A DNA stretch of 64,000 nt from an uncultured Prevotellaceae bacterium (lineage in GTDB: Bacteria; Bacteroidota; Bacteroidia; Bacteroidales; Muribaculaceae), in assembly GCA_946406035.1 (NCBI GenBank), contig CAMJJG010000007.1, positions 1 to 64,000 of the forward strand. Direction: 5' to 3'. The position numbers and the translations under genes were made by a program. The notes under the pieces are model-generated. The model saw only the letters and a program-made list of their open reading frames with translations. It was not told the origin of the DNA and did not search any database. This document shows, piece after piece, positions 49,406 to 58,500 of the stretch (position 1 is the first letter of the stretch; the number at the start of each line of letters is the position of its first letter).

Positions 49406-51289
49406 ATGAAATCATTGAAATCAATTATACTGTGCGGCTTGGGTGTTGCGATGCTGTCGCTCACCTCTTGCAACGACTGGCTCGACGTGAACGTTGACCC
49501 CGATAGCCCTTCGGCCGAGTCCACGACCTATGACCAGCGTCTGGCCCACATTCAGTTCTATACCAACAGTGGCCTGCAGTTTGGTGCATGGCGCACCACG
49601 ATGGCCATGGGTGACTGGACCCGCAGCGCCAGCAACGGCGGTACCTATATGCAGGCATCCTACTGGCATCCTGTTGATGGCCAGGTAACTACCGTTTATC
49701 AGTGGTGGTTCGTCGGCGCTTATGCCAACGTGCCCGACATGATCGCCAAGGCCGAGGCTGTCGAGAACTGGCAGTTTGCCGGTGCCGGCTATCTGATCAA
49801 GGCCTATGGCTTTATGGCCATGACCGACCTCTATGGCGAGATGCCTTATACCCAGGCTGCCGCCGAGCCCGCTACTCCCGAGTATGACACGGGCAAGACC
49901 ATCTATCTGGGTTGCTTGGAGACCATCGACAAGGCCATTGAGTGCCTCGAGAAGGGTCAGAGTCAGGATCCCAGCCTGCCCACGCTGGCAGCCGGTGACT
50001 GGTGGAACAAAGGTGACCTGAACAAGTGGATCAAACTGGCCTACATGTTGAAGGCCCGCTGGATCAACAAGTTGAACAAGAAGGGTGCCGGTAGTTACAA
50101 GGACGGCAAGTATGACGCCGACGAAATCCTGCGCTGCCTTGACAAGGCCATGCAGAGCAATGCCGACAACACCATCGTCAACCATACCGACGACAACGGT
50201 GCAACCCACGATAACCTCGGTTGGGATGAGCCCGTTGACTACTCGCCCCTGTTCTCGGTTAGCGGTATGAACTCCGGTTACATGGCCACCAAGATGCTCT
50301 ACGACAACCTGACCAACTTTGCTGGTAAGGGCGTTGAGGATCCCCGTGCTGACCACATCCTGCCGTGGGCTTACAGCCCCAACAGGAGTGAGAATGGTAT
50401 AGATGCTGCTGGCGTGAAGTGGAATGGTCACTGGCGCCGCACGCTCGGCGTTGACATGTCCAGTGAGATCAACAGCCAGGGTGGCCCCCTGCGCGCTATG
50501 TTCAACACCGAGACCAACAGTTGGTACATTAACAGTGCCAATGAGGCTCGTCTGGGTGATACCGTCTATATCGAGGGTACCAGCGACTGTAAGGGTTACT
50601 TTGCTAATCCCAGCATCCTGTACTGCCGCGCCGGTAGCGGTAAGTTTGAGTCGGCTGAGTCGGGTACGTTCTACACCCGCGTAAGTTCGCCCACCTACAT
50701 CGGTACCTATGCCGAGTGCTGCTTCATCCGCGCCGAGGTGCTCTTCAAGAAGGGCGACAAGGCTGGTGCTTATGATGCCTACAAGAAGGGTGTCAAGGCT
50801 AGTTGCGAGTTGATGAACGAGAAACTGAGGGCATGGATTGCCGAGGATGCTAGTCTCGCCGACTGCCCGTCGTTCACCCCGATGACTGCCGAGGCTATCG
50901 ACAACTATGTGAATAACGGCATCGGCACTCAGGGTGAGTTGACCCTGGGTCACATCATGACTCAGAAGCGTATCGCCCTCATGTTCTCCTATGAGATCTG
51001 GAACGATATGCGCCGCTATGACTTCGATCCCAACATCTTCTTCGGTTGGTCGATTCCCGCTTACCACTACAAGGTGGCTGCCGCTATGCTGGCCATCCCC
51101 GAGGGCAAGCAGTATCGCCGCTGGCGCCAGTGCTCGCACGAGTACAACTACAACAGCAAGAACCTGCAGGCCATCGGTGCACAGGTTCCCGGCGCCCGCA
51201 TGACCGACGGCGAGGGCAAGGAAGTGATGTGGAACCGTCAGGACGACGCCTGGACCATCCCCGTATGGTGGGACAGCGACCAGGAGTAA
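49406..51289 (+). CDS. SusD/RagB-family surface lipoprotein (SusD-like)
   Basis: A 627-residue lipoprotein (leader ending LSLTSCNDW, Cys about 22). The TPR-rich SusD fold is seen in YQWWFVGAYANVPDMIAKAE, YLIKAYGFMAMTDLYGEMPY, LNKWIKLAYMLKARWINK and LTLGHIMTQKRIALMFSYEI. The MTDLYGEMPYTQA and QKRIALMF patterns resemble the SusD-like_2 subgroup. It would cap the SusC barrel and capture substrate at the cell surface. The codon bias matches susC, so the pair is probably abundant. No glycoside hydrolase adjoins the pair, so the substrate (glycan or peptide) is open. A terminator follows. Confidence 0.92.
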   Translation: MKSLKSIILCGLGVAMLSLTSCNDWLDVNVDPDSPSAESTTYDQRLAHIQFYTNSGLQFGAWRTTMAMGDWTRSASNGGTYMQASYWHPVDGQVTTVYQWWFVGAYANVPDMIAKAEAVENWQFAGAGYLIKAYGFMAMTDLYGEMPYTQAAAEPATPEYDTGKTIYLGCLETIDKAIECLEKGQSQDPSLPTLAAGDWWNKGDLNKWIKLAYMLKARWINKLNKKGAGSYKDGKYDADEILRCLDKAMQSNADNTIVNHTDDNGATHDNLGWDEPVDYSPLFSVSGMNSGYMATKMLYDNLTNFAGKGVEDPRADHILPWAYSPNRSENGIDAAGVKWNGHWRRTLGVDMSSEINSQGGPLRAMFNTETNSWYINSANEARLGDTVYIEGTSDCKGYFANPSILYCRAGSGKFESAESGTFYTRVSSPTYIGTYAECCFIRAEVLFKKGDKAGAYDAYKKGVKASCELMNEKLRAWIAEDASLADCPSFTPMTAEAIDNYVNNGIGTQGELTLGHIMTQKRIALMFSYEIWNDMRRYDFDPNIFFGWSIPAYHYKVAAAMLAIPEGKQYRRWRQCSHEYNYNSKNLQAIGAQVPGARMTDGEGKEVMWNRQDDAWTIPVWWDSDQE

Positions 51290-51320
51290 TCCCCGCATCT
51301 TGATTCATCAATAAAAACGA

Positions 51321-51355
51321 CCGCCGAGGCAATATGAGCCCCGGCGGCGTTTTTT
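51321..51355 (+). terminator. Terminator of susCD
   Basis: CCGCCGAGGC at 51321-51330 pairs with GCCCCGGCGG at 51338-51347 (one mismatch), followed by CGTTTTTT. Its T-run overlaps the -33 box of the next promoter. Confidence 0.85.
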
Positions 51356-51381
51356 GATTCCGATAAGTTTCAGTATCTTTG
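51353..51381 (+). promoter_or_regulatory. Promoter of pgeF
   Basis: -33 TTTG (51353-51356), 17-base spacer, -7 TATCTTTG (51374-51381). It supports the ATG at 51399 over an in-frame candidate at 51354. Confidence 0.65.
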
Positions 51382-51398
51382 CCCCAAAAAGTAAAGGT

Positions 51399-52187
51399 AT
51401 GATGCTAGAGAGATTGGATTTTGTGAAGCCGTTGGCTGGCGTTGAGGCATTCTCGACCCTGCGCGGCGAGGTGGATGGTCGCAATGCCTATTCGGCGCTA
51501 AACTTGTGTGACTATGTGGGTGATGATGCCTTGCGGGTGCTGGACGCGCGCATCATGCTGGCAATGCAGCTGGGTATCGACCTGGATGACCTGGTGATGC
51601 CTCGGCAAACCCACTCTTGCCGTGTGGCCGTCATCGACGAGGGCTTCCGCTCGATGGACATTGACAAGCAAGAAGCGGCCCTCGAGGGCGTCGATGCGCT
51701 GGTCACGCAGTTGAGTGGCGTGGTCATCGGGGTAAATACGGCCGACTGTGTGCCCATCGTGCTGGCCGACGAGGCGTCGGGCATCATTGCGGTGGCTCAT
51801 GCTGGCTGGCGGGGAACCGTGGGCCGCATCGCCGGAGCCGTAGTCGAGGAAATGTGCCGCCAGGGCGCTAGAGCCGACCGCATCATGGCTGCAATGGGTC
51901 CCAGCATCTGCCAGGACTGTTTTGAGGTGGGTGATGAGGTGGTGGCGGCCTTTGAGACGTCCCGATTTGACCTGGAAACCATCGTCAGCCGCAATGATGT
52001 TACGGGCAAAGCCCACATCGACCTGCGTGCCGCCAATCGTGCCGTGCTTGCCTCGGCCGGACTGCTGGCCGATAATATTGCCGTGTCGCGGCATTGCTCA
52101 CGATGTGAGCACGACCGCTTCTTCTCGGCTCGCCGCTTGGGCACCAAGAGCGGCCGGACCTTCACGGGAATTTACAGGACGCTATAA
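51399..52187 (+). CDS. pgeF: Peptidoglycan editing factor PgeF (YfiH/laccase-domain family)
   Basis: A 262-residue protein starting MMLERLDFVKPLAG. The catalytic metal ligands of the family are visible: His in PRQTHSCRV, Cys in VNTADCVPIV and His in AVAHAGWRGT. PgeF corrects misincorporated residues in peptidoglycan precursors; older annotation as polyphenol oxidase or laccase reflects weak side activities, and purine nucleoside activity has also been reported. It is monocistronic between the susCD terminator and a bidirectional hairpin. Confidence 0.93.
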   Translation: MMLERLDFVKPLAGVEAFSTLRGEVDGRNAYSALNLCDYVGDDALRVLDARIMLAMQLGIDLDDLVMPRQTHSCRVAVIDEGFRSMDIDKQEAALEGVDALVTQLSGVVIGVNTADCVPIVLADEASGIIAVAHAGWRGTVGRIAGAVVEEMCRQGARADRIMAAMGPSICQDCFEVGDEVVAAFETSRFDLETIVSRNDVTGKAHIDLRAANRAVLASAGLLADNIAVSRHCSRCEHDRFFSARRLGTKSGRTFTGIYRTL

Positions 52188-52196
52188 GAGGTGCTG

Positions 52197-52243
52197 AAAA
52201 AAACTAGCGATGCCCGCTCGCCATGAGGCCAGTGGGCATCGCT
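52197..52243 (-). terminator. Terminator between pgeF and the zinc peptidase
   Basis: Perfect 10-bp stem AGCGATGCCC / GGGCATCGCT (52206-52215, 52234-52243). On the minus strand it is followed by TAGTTTTTTT. It terminates the minus-strand gene and may also stop pgeF transcripts. Confidence 0.82.
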
Positions 52244-52261
52244 GTTGATAGGTCGTGAGGT

Positions 52262-53137
52262 TTACAGGGTGGCGTCGCTCTCCTGGAAGGTGGTGGCGCG
52301 GCGCACGTCGCCGGTCTGGTAACCGAGCTTGAACCACTTCATGCGCTGTGCACTGGTGCCGTGGGTGAAGCTCTCGGGGACAACGGTGCCTTGAGCACGC
52401 CGCTGCAGGTAGTCGTCGCCAATCTTCTGGGCGCAGTCGATGGCCTCCTGCAGGTCCCTGTCGCTGATGGAGCCAAAGAGGCGGCTCTCGTAGTGTGCCC
52501 ACACGCCGGCATAGAAGTCGGCCATGAGCTCCAGGCGCACGCTGTACTTGTTGGCGGTGGTCTGGTTGGTGGCCTGCATGCGCTGGTGTGCCTGATCGAG
52601 GGTACCCATCAGGTACTCGATGTGGTGACCCACCTCGTGGGCGATGACGTAGGCCTTGGCCAAACTCGAGTTGTCGCCCTGCACACCCAACTGCTCATCC
52701 ATCGTCTGGAAGAATGACAGGTCCAGATACACGTTCTGGTCACCCGAGCAATAGAACGGGCCCATAGCGGCGCTGCCCTGCCCACAGGCGGTGCTGGTGC
52801 TGCCGGTGTAGAGTACCAGGGTGGGAGGAGGATACTCGCCGATGCCATACTGCTGGAAAATCTGTGACCAGATGTCCTCGGTACTGGCAATTACCTGCTT
52901 GGAAAAAGTGGCAAGCTCCTGCTCCTCGGGCGAGAATTCTTGCTCCTGTCCTGCTCCGTTCTGAACACCGATGCTGCCGGCATTCTGCAGCACGTCGCCG
53001 ATGTTGCCACCCATCAGCAGTGTGATTAATCCAGCGATGATCAGTCCGCCCAGTCCACCCAGTCCAACCTTGGTACCAGTGCCCATGCCGCGGCGATCTT
53101 CAACGTTGGTGCTTTCGCGTCTTCCTTCAAGTCTCAT
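52262..53137 (-). CDS. Neutral zinc metallopeptidase, YpfJ family
   Basis: A 291-residue protein. A short basic N-terminus and one membrane span (GLGGLGGLIIAGLITLLMG) are followed by a zinc peptidase domain with AHEVGHHIEYLMG (HExxH motif) and the further family markers SACGQGSAAMGPFYC, DQNVYLDLSFF and ELMADFYAGVWAHY. It is anchored in the inner membrane with the catalytic part outside. Substrates are unknown. A TATATTTG -7 box lies at 53186-53193, and the gene has its own terminator. Confidence 0.92.
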   Translation of the reverse strand: MRLEGRRESTNVEDRRGMGTGTKVGLGGLGGLIIAGLITLLMGGNIGDVLQNAGSIGVQNGAGQEQEFSPEEQELATFSKQVIASTEDIWSQIFQQYGIGEYPPPTLVLYTGSTSTACGQGSAAMGPFYCSGDQNVYLDLSFFQTMDEQLGVQGDNSSLAKAYVIAHEVGHHIEYLMGTLDQAHQRMQATNQTTANKYSVRLELMADFYAGVWAHYESRLFGSISDRDLQEAIDCAQKIGDDYLQRRAQGTVVPESFTHGTSAQRMKWFKLGYQTGDVRRATTFQESDATL

Positions 53138-53185
53138 AGTGATAAAGCTATTATTAAGTTGTTAGTATTCTTGCTTCAAAGTGTG

Positions 53186-53193
53186 CAAATATA
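53186..53193 (-). promoter_or_regulatory. -7 box (TATATTTG) of the zinc peptidase gene
   Basis: TATATTTG on the minus strand, leader about 45 bases, no clear -33. Confidence 0.45.
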
Positions 53194-53297
53194 GGAATTT
53201 TTTTAATATCTCGCCCTATTCTACTGTTTTTTTTCATTCTAGGGTTTTGTTTTGGTGATGATTTGGCAGCCCGTCCCGCATCCTGTGGGGCAGATTG

Positions 53298-54332
53298 TCA
53301 CTCGGCACTTGCAGGGTCTCTCTTCTTGCCCGTCTGGTTGAGCAATCGGTTGTGGAGGAAACTCACAATCACCGTGATGACAAAATAGGCTGACGTTAGC
53401 GCAAGCGTGTGACTGGCAACGTCGGTGACATTATAGAAGATGATTCTCACGAAAGGATGGATGACAAAAATGCTGGCCGAGATGGTGCCGAGAAAGGAAA
53501 ATGCCCTCCACGAGAATAATTGAAAAATGCTGGCGAACAGGAGAATGGTGAACACCTCGGTGAACGGACTCAATGCCTTGCTAATCATGCTGATGGATAA
53601 GAAAATGAACGAGACAATGCAGACGATGACTAGGACCCTCTTGCTAGGCGCCAGACGTGTTCTGGCCGCAATCATGCCCAAAAGGAATGGAACTGCCCAA
53701 CCAATGAAGTTGTGCCTGGTCCACGTCATGAATTCATTATGGGCAATGACAAACAAGACTAGATAGTGGATGCCAATGAAAATGCACGTTAGCACCCACA
53801 GGCTCTTGACGCTGAGCTTGCGCAGGACCAGGAACAGGAGATAGAACTGCATGATGGCCCCGAAAAACCAGTACACTCCCGGGTTGATGACAAATCCACT
53901 GTTGCCATAGTCAAGAGGATTGATGGTTAAGGTGATCTGTGCAATAATGGACCTTAGCCAGTAATCCTCGTTGAACAGGAGTGATGAAACGACAACATAG
54001 GTCAAATACACAGGTATCAATAGTTTCCATAGCTTGACGGCATGGCTCCAGATGTAGCTGCCGGTGTTGACGGGCTGGTTGTCATACTTGCGGCACAGTC
54101 CATACCCGCTCAGGAACATGAACAAAGCGACGCCTATCCAACCCGCAAAAGAGAAGATATACCAGATTGATGATTCTGTGAAAAGATTTGCCAGAAAAGC
54201 GTCGGTGGCGCCCTGTGAGTAGAACATCTCATTGCAGTCGATGTGCAACGGGTGATCCACAAAGTTGTGAATCATGATCATGAGGATGGCACATCCCTTG
54301 ATGTTGCGGCACTGTTCTCGTGTAAGTTCCAT
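53298..54332 (-). CDS. Membrane acyltransferase (acyltransferase 3 family)
   Basis: A 344-residue integral membrane protein with about ten hydrophobic spans. The conserved His of the family is in LMIMIHNFVDH near the N-terminus, followed by GWIGVALFMFLSGYGLCRKY. Such enzymes O-acetylate or acylate surface sugars, lipids or peptidoglycan. It starts nine bases after the phosphoethanolamine-transferase-like gene, so both probably modify the same envelope glycolipid or polysaccharide (inference). Confidence 0.9.
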   Translation of the reverse strand: MELTREQCRNIKGCAILMIMIHNFVDHPLHIDCNEMFYSQGATDAFLANLFTESSIWYIFSFAGWIGVALFMFLSGYGLCRKYDNQPVNTGSYIWSHAVKLWKLLIPVYLTYVVVSSLLFNEDYWLRSIIAQITLTINPLDYGNSGFVINPGVYWFFGAIMQFYLLFLVLRKLSVKSLWVLTCIFIGIHYLVLFVIAHNEFMTWTRHNFIGWAVPFLLGMIAARTRLAPSKRVLVIVCIVSFIFLSISMISKALSPFTEVFTILLFASIFQLFSWRAFSFLGTISASIFVIHPFVRIIFYNVTDVASHTLALTSAYFVITVIVSFLHNRLLNQTGKKRDPASAE

Positions 54333-54341
54333 TGCTGTCAG

Positions 54342-55973
54342 CTAGTGGCGTGTGGTTAAAACTGAGTGTGCTTGCACATCTTGCCCGTTGATGCCGCGGG
54401 CGCCAATCAGGTCCAGGATCGTGTAGGGCAAGTCCTCGCTGTTCCACGGACTGCCGTTGCCGTGCCCGTCGATGATTGATTGGGCTGTCGCTGGGTGCCG
54501 CTGCATGAAGGCGGGAGTCATGTAGATCATGAAAGGAATCTCGACGCCACACTTGTAGCTCACCGGGTCGTTTTCCCTGCCATGCATGTAGTAGTCGGGG
54601 GCGCTGCGAAACATGTCTTGCCCGTGGTCGGGCATGTAGATGACGACCGCGTCACGGTCACGATACAGCTCGATTAGCTCATACACGATTTCGTCGTTGT
54701 AGAGAATCGAGTTGTCGTAGCTGGCAAGAATGTCGCGCTGGGATTCGAGGTGATTGGGGTAGTCACGGGCCGTGTATCGGGCATACTGCTGTGGATATCG
54801 CATGCTGTAGTCAAAGTGGGAGCCCATCATGTGGTAGACCACAAAATGGTGATTAGTGCTCGACAAGGTGTCGACAAACGGAGCAGACGCCTCGACCAGC
54901 AGCTCATCCAGGGTCAGGTTGTTGCCCAGGTTGCTGCCGGGCCGCTGTAAAAACCAGGTTTGGTCGCACGCCTTGGCAAAAACGCGTGCCGAGCCGTTGA
55001 TGAGCCCCCCGCGTGCCTGGGTGCTGAACCAGTAGCAGCCGTAGCCGCATTGCTGCATCATCTCGATGATCGATGGGTACTCATACCAGTGCTTGGCCGT
55101 GCTGGCCGCATCAGCGTGGCTATAGGTGCTCATCATGTAGCGGAAGGCTAGGGATGTGGATGCCGCCGCGGCGTCGATGCTGTCATAGGTGAACAACAGG
55201 CTGCTGTCCCTCAAAGCGCCCAGCTTGGGGTTGGTCAACTTGTCGTAACCATACAGGGAACTATGGAAGCGGGCAAACGACTCGCCGATAATCAATACCA
55301 CGTCGCCAGGCATCTCATTCTGGTCCAGGCCAGTGATGGATGGGTGGCTGTAGTATTGCTTGAGGTTATAGGGGGAGTCATAGGCCTTGACAAACTCCTT
55401 AAACCTGTGAGTGGTTCCGTATTTACAGATGCTCCACTTGTTGACGGCCACCAGCAGGCACATCGGCACCAAGACCAGGGCGATGAGTGAGCCTTTGGGC
55501 CCCAGATTCATGTTGCGTCGGCGTGAGGCACGCCAGGCAAAGGCCAGAATAAGGAAAAGGGCGCCCAAAATGATGACCATCCACCAGGGCAGCATTGTCG
55601 TCATGAATTCCTTGATTTCGTTGGGGTTTGTCTCGAGAAGCAACAGGGCGTAATCCTTGTCGAAGGTGTCGTCAAGGTAAAAAATGCAGTAGAAGTTGAT
55701 GATGAACGAGATGCCGGTAATCAACAACAGCAGCGATTGGAGAATTGTCTTGAGTTTTTGTGGCTTTATCCACGAGACCAGCAGCGTGACGGCATAAGCC
55801 AGGCAGAACCCACTGGCGGCCATGTAGAGCGTGTTGGTGTAATTGTGCAGGCCTATTTGCCTGAATATGTCGGTCCCCGCCGTGAAGATGAAAAAAACCA
55901 CCAGGAACAGGAAATGTTCCCGGAACGGCTTGAGCAGCGACCGTGTGATAGAATGCAGCAAGTTGGTAGCCAT
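54342..55973 (-). CDS. Sulfatase-fold membrane transferase, phosphoethanolamine-transferase-like
   Basis: A 543-residue protein starting MATNLLHSITRSLLK. This ATG is chosen because a -7 box lies at 56000-56007, inside the longer frame. Four or five membrane spans (to about 190) precede an alkaline-phosphatase-fold domain: VVLIIGESFARFHSSLYGY (metal-binding Glu), AAAASTSLAFRYMMS (probable nucleophile Thr), HHFVVYHMMGSHFDY and YMPDHGQDMF (metal-binding Asp-His). This is the layout of EptA/CptA-type lipid A or core phosphoethanolamine transferases. A sulfatase or LTA-synthase-like role is possible. It is coupled to the acyltransferase downstream. Confidence 0.88.
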   Translation of the reverse strand: MATNLLHSITRSLLKPFREHFLFLVVFFIFTAGTDIFRQIGLHNYTNTLYMAASGFCLAYAVTLLVSWIKPQKLKTILQSLLLLITGISFIINFYCIFYLDDTFDKDYALLLLETNPNEIKEFMTTMLPWWMVIILGALFLILAFAWRASRRRNMNLGPKGSLIALVLVPMCLLVAVNKWSICKYGTTHRFKEFVKAYDSPYNLKQYYSHPSITGLDQNEMPGDVVLIIGESFARFHSSLYGYDKLTNPKLGALRDSSLLFTYDSIDAAAASTSLAFRYMMSTYSHADAASTAKHWYEYPSIIEMMQQCGYGCYWFSTQARGGLINGSARVFAKACDQTWFLQRPGSNLGNNLTLDELLVEASAPFVDTLSSTNHHFVVYHMMGSHFDYSMRYPQQYARYTARDYPNHLESQRDILASYDNSILYNDEIVYELIELYRDRDAVVIYMPDHGQDMFRSAPDYYMHGRENDPVSYKCGVEIPFMIYMTPAFMQRHPATAQSIIDGHGNGSPWNSEDLPYTILDLIGARGINGQDVQAHSVLTTRH

Positions 55974-55999
55974 AGGGAAGCGGTTAAATACAGTAGGGG

Positions 56000-56007
56000 C
56001 AAATTTA
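56000..56007 (-). promoter_or_regulatory. -7 box (TAAATTTG) of the transferase-acyltransferase operon
   Basis: TAAATTTG on the minus strand, about 27 bases before the ATG at 55973. It decides the start. Confidence 0.5.
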
Positions 56008-56124
56008 CAAATAATATTTGAAACAGATGCTCTCATGCCTATAGAATCTCCTCTATTGCAATCGTTTTCAGCAACAAGATGTAAAAAGATGGGGATAACT
56101 AGATAGGGATTGATGGTAAAATTG

Positions 56125-56132
56125 TACCTTTG
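56125..56132 (+). promoter_or_regulatory. -7 box (TACCTTTG) of the branching enzyme gene
   Basis: TACCTTTG on the plus strand, leader about 70 bases to the ATG at 56209. No strong -33. Confidence 0.5.
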
Positions 56133-56208
56133 CACATGAGCTAGGTTAGGCTGCTACGTGACAATGCTCCACCCTTGTGCTCATCACCAATCAAGATCTG
56201 TAGATAAT

Positions 56209-58275
56209 ATGAGAAAGAAAAAGAATCTTGCGATTATCAACGATGACCCGTGGCTGGAACCCTATAGCGACGCCATCAACGGTCGGCACCAGGACGCTGT
56301 CAACAAGATAGCTGAGCTCACGGGCGGTACGGGAAACCTGATAGAGTTTGCCAACGCCTATAACTATTATGGCCTGCACCGCACGGCCGACGGCGGGTGG
56401 GTGTTCCGCGAGTGGGCCCCCAACGCCACCGAGGTTTACCTGGTGGGACAGTTCAACGAGTGGCGGGAGTGCGCCCCCTACCGCTTGCACCGGCTCGAGG
56501 GTGGCAACTGGGAGATTGTGCTCCCCGAGCGCGCCATGCATCACGGCGATCTCTACAAGCTGCGTGTGCACTGGCCAGGTGGGGAAGGAGAACGCATCCC
56601 GGCCTATGCGACCCGTGTCGTCCAGGACGAGAAGACCTATATCTTCTCGGCCCAGGTGTGGTCCCCTGCCGAACCCTATGAGTTCAAGGTAAATGACTTT
56701 GTGCCTAATACCAAGCCGCTGCTCATCTATGAGTGCCACATCGGCATGGCCCAGAATCGTGAGGGGGTGGGGACCTACGATGAATTTCGCGAGCACGTGC
56801 TGCCTCGCATTGTTGCCGACGGCTACAACGCCATCCAGATCATGGCCATCCAGGAGCATCCCTATTACGGCTCGTTTGGTTACCATGTGTCGAGTTTCTA
56901 TGCGGCGTCGTCACGTTTTGGCACGCCCGAGGAGTTAAAGCGCCTCATCGATGAAGCCCATGCCGCTGGCATCGCCGTCATCATGGACATTGTCCACAGC
57001 CATGCCGTGAAGAACGAGGTCGAGGGTTTAGGCCGCTTTGATGGCACGGGCGACCTGTACTTCTATGGCGACGGCAAGCGTGAGCACCCCGCGTGGGACT
57101 CGCTGTGCTTTGACTATGGCAAGAACGCGGTTCTCAACTTCCTGCTCTCTAACTGCAAGTATTGGCTCGAGGAGTACAAGTTCGACGGTTTCCGCTTCGA
57201 TGGCGTGACCTCGATGCTGTACTATAGCCATGGGCTGGGACAGGCCTTCGGCAGCTATGACGACTACTACAACGGCGGCGAGGACACTAACGCCATCACC
57301 TACCTCACGCTGGCCAACGTGCTTATCCATGAGGTCAATCCCCACGCTATCACCATCGCCGAGGAGATGAGCGGCATGCCGGGCCTGGCACGCACGTTCA
57401 AGGACGGCGGCATCGGCTTTGACTACCGCATGGCGATGGGTATCCCCGACTACTGGATCAAGACCATCAAGGAACGCAAGGACGAGGACTGGAAGCCCAC
57501 GTCAATATTCTGGGAGCTGACCAACCGCCGTCAGGACGAGAAAACCGTCTCCTATGCCGAGAGCCATGACCAGGCTCTGGTGGGAGACAAGACGATTATC
57601 TTTCGCCTGATTGATAAAGAAATGTACTGGCACATGATGACCGATGACCACGACGCTACGGTCGATCGTGGCATGGCGCTGCACAAGATGATACGCCTCG
57701 TGACAGCATCACTCATCAATGGCGCTTATCTCAACTTCATGGGTAACGAGTGGGGACATCCCGAGTGGATCGATTTCCCGCGTCAGGGCAACGGCTGGAG
57801 TTACAAGTATGCACGCCGCCAGTGGGACCTCGTGGACCGCGAGGACTTGAAATACCGGTTTCTCAACAACTGGGACAACGACATGATACACCTCATCGGC
57901 AGTGTGCGGAACTTCCAGAAATTGCCTGTGCGCAAGCTCTGGGACAAAGACGATGACCAGGTGCTGGCCTACATGCGCGGCGATCTCATGTTTGTGTTCA
58001 ACTTCAGTCCTAACCGCTCTCATGTCGATTACCCCATGCTGGCACCCGAGGGCGAGTACCAGGGCGTGTTTGACAGCGATGATGCCCGCTATGGCGGTTA
58101 TGGCAACATCGACAGTAGCGTGGCGCACTTCACCGAGCATGACGGCCTGTATGCCGACGCCCACCTGGGCTGGCTCAAGCTCTACTTGCCTGCCCGTAGT
58201 GCCCAGGTGCTGCGTCTCAAGGCCCCCAAGCGCCGTCCCGTCGCCAAGAAAACCGTGGCCCGCAAGAAGAAGTAA
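56209..58275 (+). CDS. 1,4-alpha-glucan branching enzyme, eukaryote-like GH13_8 type
   Basis: A 688-residue protein starting MRKKKNLAIINDDPW (an in-frame GTG at 56158 is less likely). A CBM48-like domain (about 45-150, WVFREWAPNATEVYLVGQFN) precedes the GH13 barrel. The nucleophile Asp is in FDGFRFDGVTSMLYY, the acid/base Glu in TIAEEMSGMPG, and the third Asp in YAESHDQALVG; GNEWGHPEWIDFPR follows. The overall pattern resembles eukaryotic GBE1 and not E. coli GlgB. It forms alpha-1,6 branches in storage glycogen. It ends in a Lys/Arg-rich tail (RRPVAKKTVARKKK). No other glycogen gene adjoins it. Confidence 0.94.
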   Translation: MRKKKNLAIINDDPWLEPYSDAINGRHQDAVNKIAELTGGTGNLIEFANAYNYYGLHRTADGGWVFREWAPNATEVYLVGQFNEWRECAPYRLHRLEGGNWEIVLPERAMHHGDLYKLRVHWPGGEGERIPAYATRVVQDEKTYIFSAQVWSPAEPYEFKVNDFVPNTKPLLIYECHIGMAQNREGVGTYDEFREHVLPRIVADGYNAIQIMAIQEHPYYGSFGYHVSSFYAASSRFGTPEELKRLIDEAHAAGIAVIMDIVHSHAVKNEVEGLGRFDGTGDLYFYGDGKREHPAWDSLCFDYGKNAVLNFLLSNCKYWLEEYKFDGFRFDGVTSMLYYSHGLGQAFGSYDDYYNGGEDTNAITYLTLANVLIHEVNPHAITIAEEMSGMPGLARTFKDGGIGFDYRMAMGIPDYWIKTIKERKDEDWKPTSIFWELTNRRQDEKTVSYAESHDQALVGDKTIIFRLIDKEMYWHMMTDDHDATVDRGMALHKMIRLVTASLINGAYLNFMGNEWGHPEWIDFPRQGNGWSYKYARRQWDLVDREDLKYRFLNNWDNDMIHLIGSVRNFQKLPVRKLWDKDDDQVLAYMRGDLMFVFNFSPNRSHVDYPMLAPEGEYQGVFDSDDARYGGYGNIDSSVAHFTEHDGLYADAHLGWLKLYLPARSAQVLRLKAPKRRPVAKKTVARKKK

Positions 58276-58301
58276 CACGGTGTTTTGTTAGTAAAAAAAG
58301 T

Positions 58302-58336
58302 AGTGCTGATTTTTGGTAGAGACAGAAATCAGCACT
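58302..58336. repeat. Hairpin overlapping a promoter
   Basis: AGTGCTGATTT and AAATCAGCACT form a perfect 11-bp stem. The -33 TTTG of the next promoter overlaps the end of the 5' arm and the loop. The 3' arm fills the spacer. Confidence 0.65.
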
Positions 58337-58343
58337 AACTTTG
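58312..58343 (+). promoter_or_regulatory. Promoter of the dockerin-SusD gene
   Basis: -33 TTTG (58312-58315), 20-base spacer, -7 TAACTTTG (58336-58343). The predicted leader to the ATG at 58501 is about 150 bases, the longest well-supported one here, with GC-rich potential hairpins (ACCCTTTCGGGG). Confidence 0.7.
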
Positions 58344-58500
58344 TGGTGATTATAAAACTAGCAATAACCCTTTCGGGGAGCGTTTTGCCCGGGTTGTGTT
58401 ATGCTGCCCTGTAGTGTGGCGAAATCAGTTCACGCTCCTCAAGTTTGACTATTAACGGCCATCGTGTGTGGACTGCACTGGCCCCTAACTGAGAGCTAAC

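Noticed and set aside
49421-51298. 625-codon minus frame opposite susD
   Set aside because: Same reason; the SusD reading has a lipobox, family motifs and a terminator.
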